A DNA stretch of 25,956 bases from Candidatus Kaiserbacteria bacterium (GTDB lineage: Bacteria > Patescibacteriota > Minisyncoccia > Phycocordibacterales > UBA2100), in contig JAMONA010000038.1 in the NCBI GenBank assembly GCA_027066795.1, positions 1-25,956 on the forward strand, written 5' to 3'. The notes beneath the pieces are model-generated. The model saw nothing but the letters and a program-made list of their open reading frames with translations, was not told the DNA's origin and did not search any database. A program made the position numbers and the translations under genes. This document shows positions 14,720 through 22,207 of this stretch, piece by piece. Within the stretch, counting starts at the first letter, position 1. Each line of letters opens with the position of its first letter.

Positions 14720-15124
14720 CTACAGCTTGTGCCGCTGGGCAACCTCTTCTATGTCTAATCCATCTTTGTGCTCTTGCACATCTTTAAGGAAACCATTCTC
14801 CCTTACCTCCTCCCCATCAGCCTTGGCCTTAGCGCTTTTATGTGCCACACTACGAGCCCTCCACTCTATCTTCTTAGCTATACTCGCAGTGACTTTAGCA
14901 AATTTATGAGTAACAATATTGTATACCTTACTACACAAGTAACGTGCATTGTCTATTGTACACTCTGCTGCACAACGCAGCTCTATAGATGTAATATATG
15001 AATTACATCTAGTACGTAGATTCTGTGCAAATAACATCTTGCCAGCCTTAACCTCAATATACTTAACTACAAATAACCCAACAAGTAAGACTATCGTTAT
15101 AATAAAAATTATTAATGCCATCAT
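14720..15124 (-). CDS. Small single-pass membrane protein (134 aa)
   Basis: I do not recognise this protein. Residues 2-22 form a strong N-terminal membrane helix. The rest is soluble, helical and charged, first basic (35-95) then acidic, ending QRHKL. Four cysteines (residues 40, 51, 55 and 64) cluster in the first half. The ATG at 15124 is supported by TACAAT, preceded by TGT, 6 bases upstream, a typical start layout in this window. It lies between tsf and tRNA-Thr on the same strand, with its own promoter. Codon use resembles the neighbours, so I take it as a real gene. Confidence 0.65.
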   Translation of the reverse strand: MMALIIFIITIVLLVGLFVVKYIEVKAGKMLFAQNLRTRCNSYITSIELRCAAECTIDNARYLCSKVYNIVTHKFAKVTASIAKKIEWRARSVAHKSAKAKADGEEVRENGFLKDVQEHKDGLDIEEVAQRHKL

Positions 15125-15130
15125 ATCTTA

Positions 15131-15136
15131 ATTGTA
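15131..15136 (-). promoter_or_regulatory. Extended -10 of the small membrane protein gene
   Basis: TACAAT with upstream TGT on the minus strand ends 6 bases before ATG 15124. Confidence 0.45.
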
Positions 15137-15161
15137 ACACGCAATTAGCATTTGCTAATAT

Positions 15162-15743
15162 TTACGCACCAAAGCGCTCTGAACGAGTTATCTCGACTCT
15201 CTCACCAAACTTTTGTGTAGCCTCTTTTACTAGTTCACTTATAGTTTTATCTGCATCCTTTACAAAGGGTTGCTCCATTAATACCTTTTCTTTTAGATAT
15301 GAATTCATCTTACCCACAACAATCTTCTCTTGCATGTCTTTAGGTTTGTCTGCAGCCTCTTCTTCGAAGACTGCTTTCGCTGCAGCTACATCCTCATCTT
15401 TAACATCATCTTTTGTAAGAAACTGTGGTGCCATTGCTGCCACATGCATAGCTATGTCATACGCCAATGCCTTAAATTCTTCATTCTTAGCTACGAAGTC
15501 TGTCTCACACGAAAGCACAATAACACCAGCTACACTACCTCCTTGGTGTAGATATACACCAACAGTACCAGAAGCTAAATCTCTATCTGCCTTCTTGTCT
15601 GCTATTTGTGAACTCACCTTACGTAATAGCACCTTGGCTTTCTCTATGTCTCCACCCCCCTCTTCAAGTGCTTTCTTACACTGCATTATAGATACACCTG
15701 TATCATCTCTAAGAGTCTTGATGTCTTCCATTGAACTTGCCAT
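15162..15743 (-). CDS. tsf: Elongation factor Ts
   Basis: This 193-aa protein is the nucleotide-exchange factor for EF-Tu. The N-terminal UBA-like domain (residues 5-42) reads IKTLRDDTGVSIMQCKKAL, and the core domain has the EF-Tu-contacting SCETDFVAKNEEF (about 78-90). The C-terminal FGERVEITRSERF closes the core subdomain. It is much shorter than E. coli EF-Ts (283 aa), lacking most of one core repeat and the coiled-coil, as in other short bacterial forms. It follows rpsB by 21 bp, the classic rpsB-tsf pair. A TAAAAT 7 bases before the ATG could give a second, leaderless transcript. Confidence 0.96.
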   Translation of the reverse strand: MASSMEDIKTLRDDTGVSIMQCKKALEEGGGDIEKAKVLLRKVSSQIADKKADRDLASGTVGVYLHQGGSVAGVIVLSCETDFVAKNEEFKALAYDIAMHVAAMAPQFLTKDDVKDEDVAAAKAVFEEEAADKPKDMQEKIVVGKMNSYLKEKVLMEQPFVKDADKTISELVKEATQKFGERVEITRSERFGA

Positions 15744-15764
15744 ACTATTTATTTTAGTTAATTA

Positions 15765-16439
15765 TTATTTAATAGCTCCTGCTATTTGCTCTACTATATA
15801 CTTTATACTCTTACGAGTAGTATCGTTAGCAGGCACTGGGTATGTGATTTTTGATATGTTACAATCATTATTTGATATAGCTATCACAGGTATACCGAGT
15901 TGCTGTGCCTCTGCTACTCCCTTGTTCTCAAACTCTGGATCTACCACGAAAACTCCCACGGGCAACTTCTTCATAGAAAGTAGGCCTCCAAACTTTTGCT
16001 CTAAATCGGCTATTTCTCTGTCTATCATTAGTCGCTCTAGCTTAGTAAACTTATCTAAAGCACCTGACTCTTTGTCAGCCATTAACTTCTCTAGTTTGTC
16101 TACTCTCTTACGTATCTCTTTAAAGTTGGTAAGTGTACCTCCTATGTAACGAGCACATGAGTGTGGCTGCCCCTTACCGTCAGCGGCATTACGCATAATA
16201 TCACGAGCCTCATTTTTACCTCCCAAAAATAGTACCTGCCCGTCTGCCTTAGTAAGCTCAGCTATTGCCTCTTTAGCTTTTTCTAGCATCATGGATGTTT
16301 GCTCTAGGTCAAATATATCATTCTTACCCTTTTGTCCAAATATGTACTCTAGTACACTGGGGTGTCTACGGCTCTTAGTATAGCTATAATGAGCACCCGC
16401 CTCAAATAACTCTTTAACAGTCTCTTTATTTATTGTCAT
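15765..16439 (-). CDS. rpsB: 30S ribosomal protein S2
   Basis: This 224-aa ribosomal protein binds the head-body junction of the small subunit. Typical S2 blocks are LFEAGAHYSYTKSRRHP near the N-terminus, VLFLGGKNEA, ARYIGGTLTNF, and the C-terminal VGVFVVDPEFENKGVAEAQ with IPVIAISNNDCN. The length is normal for short S2 proteins. It precedes tsf by 21 bp. Its promoter (TTGCAC, 17 bases, TAGCAT) ends 9 bases before the ATG, leaving no room for a Shine-Dalgarno site. It is divergent from the small-protein gene at 16601, sharing a 161-bp regulatory region. Confidence 0.97.
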   Translation of the reverse strand: MTINKETVKELFEAGAHYSYTKSRRHPSVLEYIFGQKGKNDIFDLEQTSMMLEKAKEAIAELTKADGQVLFLGGKNEARDIMRNAADGKGQPHSCARYIGGTLTNFKEIRKRVDKLEKLMADKESGALDKFTKLERLMIDREIADLEQKFGGLLSMKKLPVGVFVVDPEFENKGVAEAQQLGIPVIAISNNDCNISKITYPVPANDTTRKSIKYIVEQIAGAIK

Positions 16440-16448
16440 ATGCGCGCT

Positions 16449-16477
16449 ATGCTACCAAAAATTGCCTCTTAGTGCAA
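16449..16477 (-). promoter_or_regulatory. Promoter of rpsB-tsf
   Basis: -35 TTGCAC (16472-16477) and extended -10 TGG-TAGCAT (16449-16454) are 17 bases apart. The -10 ends 9 bases before the rpsB ATG. Confidence 0.6.
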
Positions 16478-16504
16478 GCCTAGAGCGATATGGTTGACAT
16501 AAGT

Positions 16505-16533
16505 TTGACATGTTAACCAAAGCATTGTATAAG
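16505..16533 (+). promoter_or_regulatory. Strong promoter of the 55-codon gene
   Basis: A perfect -35 TTGACA (16505-16510) and -10 TATAAG (16528-16533) have a 17-base spacer. A second TTGACA (16494-16499) and a TGT-TATACT extended -10 (16547-16552) lie nearby and may form an alternative start. The leader would be about 60 bases. It contains a 7-bp hairpin, TATGTAG/CTACATA (16560-16566 with 16577-16583), just ahead of the ribosome binding site. Confidence 0.75.
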
Positions 16534-16600
16534 ATGTAATACATGTTATACTCCTTCCCTATGTAGACACAACCGCCTACATATTTTCGGAGGACAACCT

Positions 16601-16768
16601 ATGGGAAATAGAACCATAAGGGAGGCGTCATCCGAAAAAATTTTTGCCTATAAATCTGTATACCCAACGGTTACAGAAGTGTTGGCAAAATTAGAGTTCC
16701 TTGGATTCCCAGACTATGTCTGGGAAGACCTAGGAGATGCTTGGAAAATAACAATAACCAAGCATTAG
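16601..16768 (+). CDS. Small protein of unknown function (55 aa), isolated monocistronic gene
   Basis: This short frame starts MGNRTIREAS and ends KITITKH, with stop TAG at 16768. It is not recognised. A consensus promoter, a strong Shine-Dalgarno site (GGAGGA, 7 bases before the ATG) and a GC-rich terminator support it, none of which is common in this window. The protein is about neutral and cytosolic, with no membrane segment. A predicted helix (VTEVLAKLEFLGF) is followed by PDYVWEDLGDAWKITITK, rich in aromatic and acidic residues and probably ending in a beta strand. Regulators, inhibitors and toxin-antitoxin partners come in this size, but no second gene accompanies it. The signals make a real gene very likely; its function is open. 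Confidence 0.8.
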   Translation: MGNRTIREASSEKIFAYKSVYPTVTEVLAKLEFLGFPDYVWEDLGDAWKITITKH

Positions 16769-16778
16769 ACTCTAAAAA

Positions 16779-16824
16779 CCCGGACCAATTTAGTATTTTA
16801 ATTAATACTGGTCCGGGCTTTTTT
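16779..16824 (+). terminator. Intrinsic terminator of the 55-codon gene
   Basis: CCCGGACCA pairs with TGGTCCGGG, extended inward by AGTATT/AATACT past a small left-side bulge, and is followed by a T-run (CTTTTTT) on the plus strand. It also stands just behind the stop of the convergent gene at 16830. Confidence 0.93.
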
Positions 16825-16829
16825 ATTAC

Positions 16830-17549
16830 CTACTGATTAGACTTACGTACAAACCACTTTATTACATAGTAGAGCACTGACCCAATTACAATAATCATAA
16901 ATACAATCCATGACCATATGCTATGGAGCCACACCATATACCACGGCTCTATATATGGCTGATACTGAGCCTCTGAATCAACTGTTATTGAGTTTATGGC
17001 ACTATTGTCATCATTAAGTACTATGTCTGCAGTCGGAACGGGGACGTCTCCAATTTGTGTCTCGTATAGTTCTCCGTGCCCGATATTGTTAACCTCTATA
17101 CGTGCCGAGCAAGAACCCACAACACCGTCTTCATTTATAACAGTCATATTATAAGTAGTACTTTCCTGTGGAGTAATGATACGCTTACCACTCCCAAGAG
17201 TAACGTGCCCGACACCTAAGTCTATAAATGCAACAGTAGAGTTTACTGTACTCCATAACAGCTCTACTGCTCCTTGCTCTGTAACTCTTGGTACCATCTT
17301 GCATGTGGGCTTGCCAGCCAAGTCAGTAACAGCAATTACAGCACCACAGTTGAGTTGCCTTACTAAGCGGTACGTAGTAAATGTACAAGTAGTACATTGT
17401 GACTGCAGTTGTGCATCAGCCTGCAGGTGCACTGTTGGTGGTACAGCCTGAGCGACCTGCTGATTGGGCACAACTTGGTACCCTGCGTGTACAGTTGGAG
17501 AAAGTAGAAATACAATTATAACCACAAGGCTTAATGCGTGTCTAAACAT
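16830..17549 (-). CDS. Secreted, C-terminally anchored protein with Ig-like domain
   Basis: This 239-aa protein has an N-terminal signal peptide (about residues 1-22) and a single C-terminal membrane helix (about 212-234) followed by a basic tail (RKSNQ), so most of it lies outside the cell. The first part has a CTTC pair (Cys52, Cys55) and Cys68, Cys83 and Cys147, which may form disulfides. Residues 85-155 (VELLWSTVNSTV, then the TTYNMTVINEDG block) resemble bacterial Ig-like/PKD-type surface domains. No enzyme motif is visible. TATACT with upstream TGC ends 6 bases before the ATG, so it has its own promoter although alaS ends just before it. Confidence 0.75.
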   Translation of the reverse strand: MFRHALSLVVIIVFLLSPTVHAGYQVVPNQQVAQAVPPTVHLQADAQLQSQCTTCTFTTYRLVRQLNCGAVIAVTDLAGKPTCKMVPRVTEQGAVELLWSTVNSTVAFIDLGVGHVTLGSGKRIITPQESTTYNMTVINEDGVVGSCSARIEVNNIGHGELYETQIGDVPVPTADIVLNDDNSAINSITVDSEAQYQPYIEPWYMVWLHSIWSWIVFMIIVIGSVLYYVIKWFVRKSNQ

Positions 17550-17555
17550 GCGTAA

Positions 17556-17561
17556 AGTATA
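17556..17561 (-). promoter_or_regulatory. Extended -10 of the secreted protein gene
   Basis: TATACT with TGC directly upstream on the minus strand ends 6 bases before ATG 17549. Confidence 0.5.
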
Positions 17562-17571
17562 GCATGCCTAA

Positions 17572-19398
17572 CTACTCAGCGACAAACACTGCCTTAATGC
17601 GCCTTACGCCAGCTGAGCTGCTGGACTCTTTTTTAATTTTAAACTTACCAAACTTGCTTAAGTCTTGAGTGCTCTCTACATGCGGACCACCACAGAGCTC
17701 GCGGCTGTATACTGTACCGTCACTACCTTTTATATTATATACAGTCACTATATCCGGATACTTATCCCAAAATGCTCCTACTGCTCCACTCTCTTTGGCC
17801 GCTTCCTTGTCCATCTCCTCTACAACCACGCTTGCTCCAGCGTTAATTGCACCATTCACATAGTCTTCTACTTTGTCTAAGACATCTCTCTCTACCTTCT
17901 CGCTGTAAGTAAAGTCAAAACGAACGCGCTCTGCGGTAATATTACTACCTCGTTGAGTAACACCATCACCAAGCTCTTTCCTCAGCCCCGCAAGCATAAG
18001 GTGTGCGGCAGTATGATAAGCCGTTGTCTCCTCACTAGTATCGGCAAGTCCGCCTTTAAACTTTTGCTCAGCACCAACCCTACTCTCTTCCTTGTGCTTT
18101 TGCATCTCTTTTTTAAATTGCTCTATGTCTACACCTATATTTAGCTCCTCTGCTAACTCTTGCGTAAGCTCTATAGGAAAGCCGTATGTAGTAAATAACA
18201 CATAGGCATCATGGCCTGTTATTTCTTTACCTTCAAGCTCTTTAATCTTATTAAACTCCTTTAACCCCTTCTCTAAAGTCTTTCGAAACTGTAGCTCCTC
18301 TGCCTTGACTGCATGATTATTTGAGAGCTCTCCTGCTGGCACACCAAGCTTATCTGCATGTATTATACTCCTCCTTATTAGCCTGCGAGTAAAGTATCCT
18401 TGCTCTGTGTTACTTGGTAATATACCTTCTTCTATCATAGTCTCTGCGGCACGCAGATGGTCTGCAATAATACGGAATGACGCTTGGTATTGTACATCAG
18501 AGTACTCCTTACCACTCTTTTGCTCTAATGGTTTTATTATGTCCTGGAAGACGTCTATAGTGAATACGTCTGCGCTGTCATTAGTAGCTGCTACCAATCG
18601 CTCTAAGCCACTACCGTGGTCTATGTTCTTGTGCTCAAGCTCTTTAAATGTACCGTCTTCTTGTTTTAAGTACTGCATAAACACATTATTACCAATCTCT
18701 ATGAAACGCCCGCAGTCACAATTAGGGTGACAATGCTCGCCCCACTTAGTGTCATGCTCAATACTTGTGAACTCGTAAAACATCTCAGAGTCTGGCCCAC
18801 CCGGTTCTCCTGCAGGCATGTTCTCTGGTACTCCTGCTCTGCTCCACCAGTTCTTGGCACTGTCATAGTAAAAAATCCTTTCGCCATCTTTCATACCTCT
18901 CTTACCTCCAACTTCCTCACTACCCATGTCTGCTATGCCTGCCTCTATGCCGACACTACTGAATAACTCTTGCCAAACCCTAGGAGCATCTTCATCTTTA
19001 GGTAAGCCTGCCTGCTCGTCCCCTCCGAAGGCTGTTATATATAGTCTATTTGGGTCTAACTTAAGCTCTTTTGTTAAGAACTCCCACATCCACTTTATCT
19101 GCTGCTCTTTAAAATAATCCCCAAATGACCAGTTACCAAGCATCTCAAAAAGTGTCGTGTGTCTACTATCTCCCACCTCTTCTATGTCGTCTGCTCTAAA
19201 GCATTTCTGTGAGTCTGAGACCCTAGTACCTTGCGGGTGCTTGGTACCAAGTAGGTATTGTATCATTGGCTGCATACCTGAGCCTGTAAATAGTGTTGTT
19301 GGATCATTCTCTGGTACTAGTGGGCTACCAGGCACTATGACATGACCACGCTCCTGCATAAAATCTAGATATTTCTTACGTACTTCTGATGTTTTCAT
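17572..19398 (-). CDS. alaS: Alanyl-tRNA synthetase, short form without C-Ala domain
   Basis: This 608-aa class II synthetase charges tRNA-Ala. The catalytic domain has the motif 2 region RHTTLFEMLGNWSFGDYF (residues 79-96) and GSGLERL in motif 3 (262-268). The tRNA-binding domain follows to about 455. The editing domain has HTAAH (462-466) and CGGPHVES (569-576), giving zinc ligands His462, His466, Cys569 and His573, so mischarged Ser or Gly should be cleared. The chain ends at 608, where E. coli AlaRS (876 aa) continues into the C-Ala domain. An extra cysteine/histidine cluster, HCHPNCDCG (222-230), sits in the catalytic domain and could bind a second zinc. TATAAT ends 8 bases before the ATG. 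Confidence 0.97.
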   Translation of the reverse strand: MKTSEVRKKYLDFMQERGHVIVPGSPLVPENDPTTLFTGSGMQPMIQYLLGTKHPQGTRVSDSQKCFRADDIEEVGDSRHTTLFEMLGNWSFGDYFKEQQIKWMWEFLTKELKLDPNRLYITAFGGDEQAGLPKDEDAPRVWQELFSSVGIEAGIADMGSEEVGGKRGMKDGERIFYYDSAKNWWSRAGVPENMPAGEPGGPDSEMFYEFTSIEHDTKWGEHCHPNCDCGRFIEIGNNVFMQYLKQEDGTFKELEHKNIDHGSGLERLVAATNDSADVFTIDVFQDIIKPLEQKSGKEYSDVQYQASFRIIADHLRAAETMIEEGILPSNTEQGYFTRRLIRRSIIHADKLGVPAGELSNNHAVKAEELQFRKTLEKGLKEFNKIKELEGKEITGHDAYVLFTTYGFPIELTQELAEELNIGVDIEQFKKEMQKHKEESRVGAEQKFKGGLADTSEETTAYHTAAHLMLAGLRKELGDGVTQRGSNITAERVRFDFTYSEKVERDVLDKVEDYVNGAINAGASVVVEEMDKEAAKESGAVGAFWDKYPDIVTVYNIKGSDGTVYSRELCGGPHVESTQDLSKFGKFKIKKESSSSAGVRRIKAVFVAE

Positions 19399-19406
19399 TA
19401 TTAAGT

Positions 19407-19412
19407 ATTATA
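19407..19412 (-). promoter_or_regulatory. -10 box of alaS
   Basis: Consensus TATAAT on the minus strand ends 8 bases before the alaS ATG at 19398 and lies between alaS and the map stop. Confidence 0.6.
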
Positions 19413-19419
19413 CACAAAA

Positions 19420-20184
19420 CTACGAAGTAAGCACTTCTGCCCCTTTTTTGGTTATTATTACAGTATGCTCAAACTGGGCTGAGGCGCTGCCGTCTCTACT
19501 CTCGTATGTATAACCGTCTGGCATCTCTTTTATTTGTGGCTTGCCTGCCATGAGTATAGGCTCTATTGCGAGCACCATGCCTTCTTCTAATTTTTCTCCG
19601 CTGCCTGGTGCGCCATAGTTAGGTATAAATGGCTCCTCATGTACTTGTTGCCCAACGCCATGACCTCCGAGCTCGCGTGGTACCGAGTAACCATATTTCT
19701 CTGCTACGAGCTGTACTGCGTGGCCAATGTCTCCGACAGTATTACCTGCCTTTGCGGCCTTTATTGCCTCTATACGTGCCTCCTTGGCTGCTTCTATAAG
19801 TCTCTGACTCTCTGTACTTATGTTACCGACTCCTACTGTGACACACGAATCTACTATAAGACCTCGGTGCTTCAAGAGGCAATCTATAGACACTATGTCA
19901 CCATCTTGCAGTGTCTTAGGCTGCTCGTTAGGTATACCGTGCACTATCTCGTTGTTAATACTGACACAGAGCGCAGCTGGGTATGGCCTACCAGCACCTG
20001 ACGGTGTGTAACCTAATGTGGCTGGTGTATCACCATGCTCTACTATTATCTCTCTAGCTCTGTCCTCCAATTGCTGAGTAGTTACACCAGGCTGTGCCAT
20101 CTCTCCAAGTGTGCGCAACAATCCACCAAGACGTTTTCCGCCTTCTCGTAAAATTTCTTTTTGCTGGTTTGTGCTGGCTATCAT
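19420..20184 (-). CDS. map: Methionine aminopeptidase type I
   Basis: This 254-aa metalloenzyme removes the initiator Met from new proteins. The five metal ligands sit in the expected places: two Asp in DIVSIDCLLKHRGLIVDSCV, His in GGHGVGQQVHEEP, Glu in MVLAIEP, and Glu in AQFEHTVI. There is no N-terminal zinc finger, as in type Ia enzymes. I chose ATG 20184 (MIASTNQQ) over ATG 20199, because a promoter (TTGTCA, 16 bases, CATAAT) overlaps the upstream codons and its -10 ends 6 bases before 20184. It follows pyrH and precedes alaS in the same direction. Confidence 0.95.
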   Translation of the reverse strand: MIASTNQQKEILREGGKRLGGLLRTLGEMAQPGVTTQQLEDRAREIIVEHGDTPATLGYTPSGAGRPYPAALCVSINNEIVHGIPNEQPKTLQDGDIVSIDCLLKHRGLIVDSCVTVGVGNISTESQRLIEAAKEARIEAIKAAKAGNTVGDIGHAVQLVAEKYGYSVPRELGGHGVGQQVHEEPFIPNYGAPGSGEKLEEGMVLAIEPILMAGKPQIKEMPDGYTYESRDGSASAQFEHTVIITKKGAEVLTS

Positions 20185-20190
20185 AAGTGT

Positions 20191-20218
20191 ATTATGCACG
20201 CCTTTTACCTTTTGACAA
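20191..20218 (-). promoter_or_regulatory. Promoter of map
   Basis: TTGTCA (20213-20218) and CATAAT (20191-20196) are 16 bases apart on the minus strand. The -10 ends 6 bases before ATG 20184. Confidence 0.5.
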
Positions 20219-20219
20219 T

Positions 20220-20936
20220 CTACTCAGGCAGCACTGTGGTACCTAGTGTCTCATCATTTAACTTAGCAATATCCTTCATACTCACAACTCTTATTGGCAA
20301 GCCGTTGTCTCTACACATTGCTATCGCTGAGGCATCGGCCACTTTTAAGTCCTTCTCTATGACCTCTGTGGCTGTAATCTTATTTATCTTGGTTGCTGCT
20401 GGGTCTGTATCTGGGTCTGCTGTGTATACTCCATCTACACCATCTTTAGCAAGCACAAGCGTGCCACAATTAAGCTCCAATGCTCTCTGGGCAGCAGTAG
20501 TATCTGTAGTAAAGTATGGCATACCTGTGCCTCCAGCGAATATAACAATACGACCCTTAGCCAAGTGCCTACGTGCACGCTGTGGTAGATAAGGCTCGCA
20601 CACCTGAGGCATTGAGATAGCTGAGCTTACTCGTACCACAAGGCCTTGAGACTCAAAATAGTCACGCACAGCAAGGGCATTTTGCACAGTGGCCAACATG
20701 CCTATGTAGTCGCCAGTACTGCGACGTATGCCTACGTTGCCTGCAAGCTCTGCACCGCGGAATAAGTTTCCTCCGCCTACTACTAGTGCCACCTCATAGC
20801 CAGCATCCTGCACCTCTTTTATTTGGTCGGCTGTCTCCTTTAGCACACTCTCTGTATACTTCTCCTCACCATTACTTAATGCACCACCACTTAATTTTAT
20901 TAAAATCTTTTTTGAATCTTTTTGTATTGTTTGCAT
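20220..20936 (-). CDS. pyrH: UMP kinase
   Basis: This 238-aa amino-acid-kinase-fold enzyme makes UDP from UMP and ATP, the entry to pyrimidine nucleotides. It shows KLSGGAL (residues 14-20), ALVVGGGNLFRGAE, the DYIGMLATVQNALAV block that contacts UMP, IFAGGTGMPYFTTDT, and AKDGVDGVYTADP. The length and motif order are those of bacterial UMP kinase. It lies 11 bp after the adenylate-kinase-like gene. TATAAT ends 10 bases before the ATG. Confidence 0.96.
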   Translation of the reverse strand: MQTIQKDSKKILIKLSGGALSNGEEKYTESVLKETADQIKEVQDAGYEVALVVGGGNLFRGAELAGNVGIRRSTGDYIGMLATVQNALAVRDYFESQGLVVRVSSAISMPQVCEPYLPQRARRHLAKGRIVIFAGGTGMPYFTTDTTAAQRALELNCGTLVLAKDGVDGVYTADPDTDPAATKINKITATEVIEKDLKVADASAIAMCRDNGLPIRVVSMKDIAKLNDETLGTTVLPE

Positions 20937-20946
20937 AGAGATGTTT

Positions 20947-20952
20947 ATTATA
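20947..20952 (-). promoter_or_regulatory. -10 box of pyrH
   Basis: TATAAT on the minus strand ends 10 bases before the ATG at 20936 and overlaps the stop region of the upstream kinase gene. Confidence 0.5.
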
Positions 20953-21556
20953 ACCCTAACTTTTCTAAGATATCTTGATGCACCTCGTCTATACTCTTGC
21001 CTCCGTCTATATGGTAGACGTTGGCACCTAACTCACTCATGTACTCTATAGCCGGCATTGTTTGCTCCTTAAACCAGGCAAGACGCTTTACCATAGCCTC
21101 ATCTGTATCGTCTACCCTGTTCTCTCCTCTATCAGCTGACCGTTGCTTAGCTGTATCTCCATCTATCTCTAGTATTATTATACTGTAGTCTCTGTTTAGC
21201 CACTCTAGCATACCATTAAAGAGTTTTGCCTCTCCTATGCTCCTAGCAGCGCCATCAAAAACCACGTTATGGTTACTCCCAACACTCTTTAGCAACACTC
21301 CGCTCCACATATAAGCTGACACCGCTGGAGGTACGAGACCTCCGCTATCTATAGTGTCTTTAACGTGGCGTGCACCCTCGGTACCTGCATTTTTTGCATA
21401 ATCCCTTAGAAGTTGCCCTGTCTCTAGGAAGTGCGTGTTGCGCTTTTTGTTAAGCTTATCTACAAGCAGACGTGCTTGTGTACCTTTGCCAGCTCCGCTC
21501 ATACCATAAAAAAGTACGGTCCGTGGCGAAGTGTCTACTATTGGGTTATCTGACAT
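20948..21556 (-). CDS. adk: Adenylate kinase-like nucleoside monophosphate kinase
   Basis: This 202-aa P-loop kinase should balance adenine nucleotides (AMP + ATP to 2 ADP). The P-loop is GMSGAGKGTQ (residues 18-27). The NMP-binding part reads ETGQLLRDY, matching the conserved TGD-x-LR region with Gln for Asp. The usual DGFPR motif reads DGAAR, so two residues at the NMP pocket differ. The LID is short and lacks zinc cysteines, with ADRGENRVDDTDE in its place. These changes leave room for a different NMP preference. The start overlaps the end of gmk by 11 bases, so the two are translated together. Confidence 0.87.
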   Translation of the reverse strand: MSDNPIVDTSPRTVLFYGMSGAGKGTQARLLVDKLNKKRNTHFLETGQLLRDYAKNAGTEGARHVKDTIDSGGLVPPAVSAYMWSGVLLKSVGSNHNVVFDGAARSIGEAKLFNGMLEWLNRDYSIIILEIDGDTAKQRSADRGENRVDDTDEAMVKRLAWFKEQTMPAIEYMSELGANVYHIDGGKSIDEVHQDILEKLGL

Positions 21557-22139
21557 AATTCTCTTTCTTTAAAATTGTTATTACCTCCTCTATGGCTTGC
21601 TCTAGTCTACCATTTTCATTACGCACTGTATAATCAGAGACCTGGTTAAACTCTACCATCTCCTTTTGTACTAGGTCCATACGCTCTTTCAACTCTTCCT
21701 CAGTGACAGGGTTCCTTGCTACTACCCTACCTATCAGTTCCTCCTCAGAGCCAGCCACCACTATAACAGCCAGTGTATTAAAGTGCTCTTTAAAATATTT
21801 AATACCCTCCGCTTGTACTTGTGCTACCACCACCTTACCTTCTACTGTCTTCTGCTCTAGGTCTGGTAAATATGTACCATAATATCTGTCTGTGTCTTGT
21901 GCATGCCAAAACTCTGGTATACTACCGCCTTTAATACCCTGCAAAAACTTATCTTTTGTAATAAAGTGGTAGTCTACACCGTCTACTTCGTCGTCTCTCA
22001 TTGAGCGGGTGGTAGCGGTAACTAGTCTTGCACAATTATCACAACGCTCTAGTACACCTTGCATAATACTGTTCTTACCAGAGCCGCTTGGTCCGGCTAT
22101 TACCAGTATTTTAGTTTCATTAATCTTTTTATCTTGCAT
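21546..22139 (-). CDS. gmk: Guanylate kinase
   Basis: This 197-aa enzyme phosphorylates GMP to GDP. The P-loop is AGPSGSGKNS (residues 15-24). The GMP-binding block has ATTRSMRDDEVDGVDYHFI, a clear match to the family's T-T-R-x-x-R...G-x-D-Y-x-F pattern. DRYYGTYLPDLE takes the place of the Y-G-T loop, and the LID and C-terminal helix (RLEQAIEEVITIL) follow. The length is normal. It is the first of the gmk-adk-pyrH set of nucleotide kinases and overlaps adk by 11 bases. A TATAGT lies 16 bases before the ATG. Confidence 0.95.
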   Translation of the reverse strand: MQDKKINETKILVIAGPSGSGKNSIMQGVLERCDNCARLVTATTRSMRDDEVDGVDYHFITKDKFLQGIKGGSIPEFWHAQDTDRYYGTYLPDLEQKTVEGKVVVAQVQAEGIKYFKEHFNTLAVIVVAGSEEELIGRVVARNPVTEEELKERMDLVQKEMVEFNQVSDYTVRNENGRLEQAIEEVITILKKENYVR

Positions 22140-22207
22140 GGCGTTAGTGCATACAACTATACTCCAGCTAGGCCGGATTGCAAATACAGAAAATCAAAAC
22201 CTGGGTG

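Noticed and set aside
16494..16533. Upstream TTGACA (16494-16499) as -35 of the small-protein gene
   Set aside because: It is 28 bases from the TATAAG box, too far; the second TTGACA has exact 17-base spacing.
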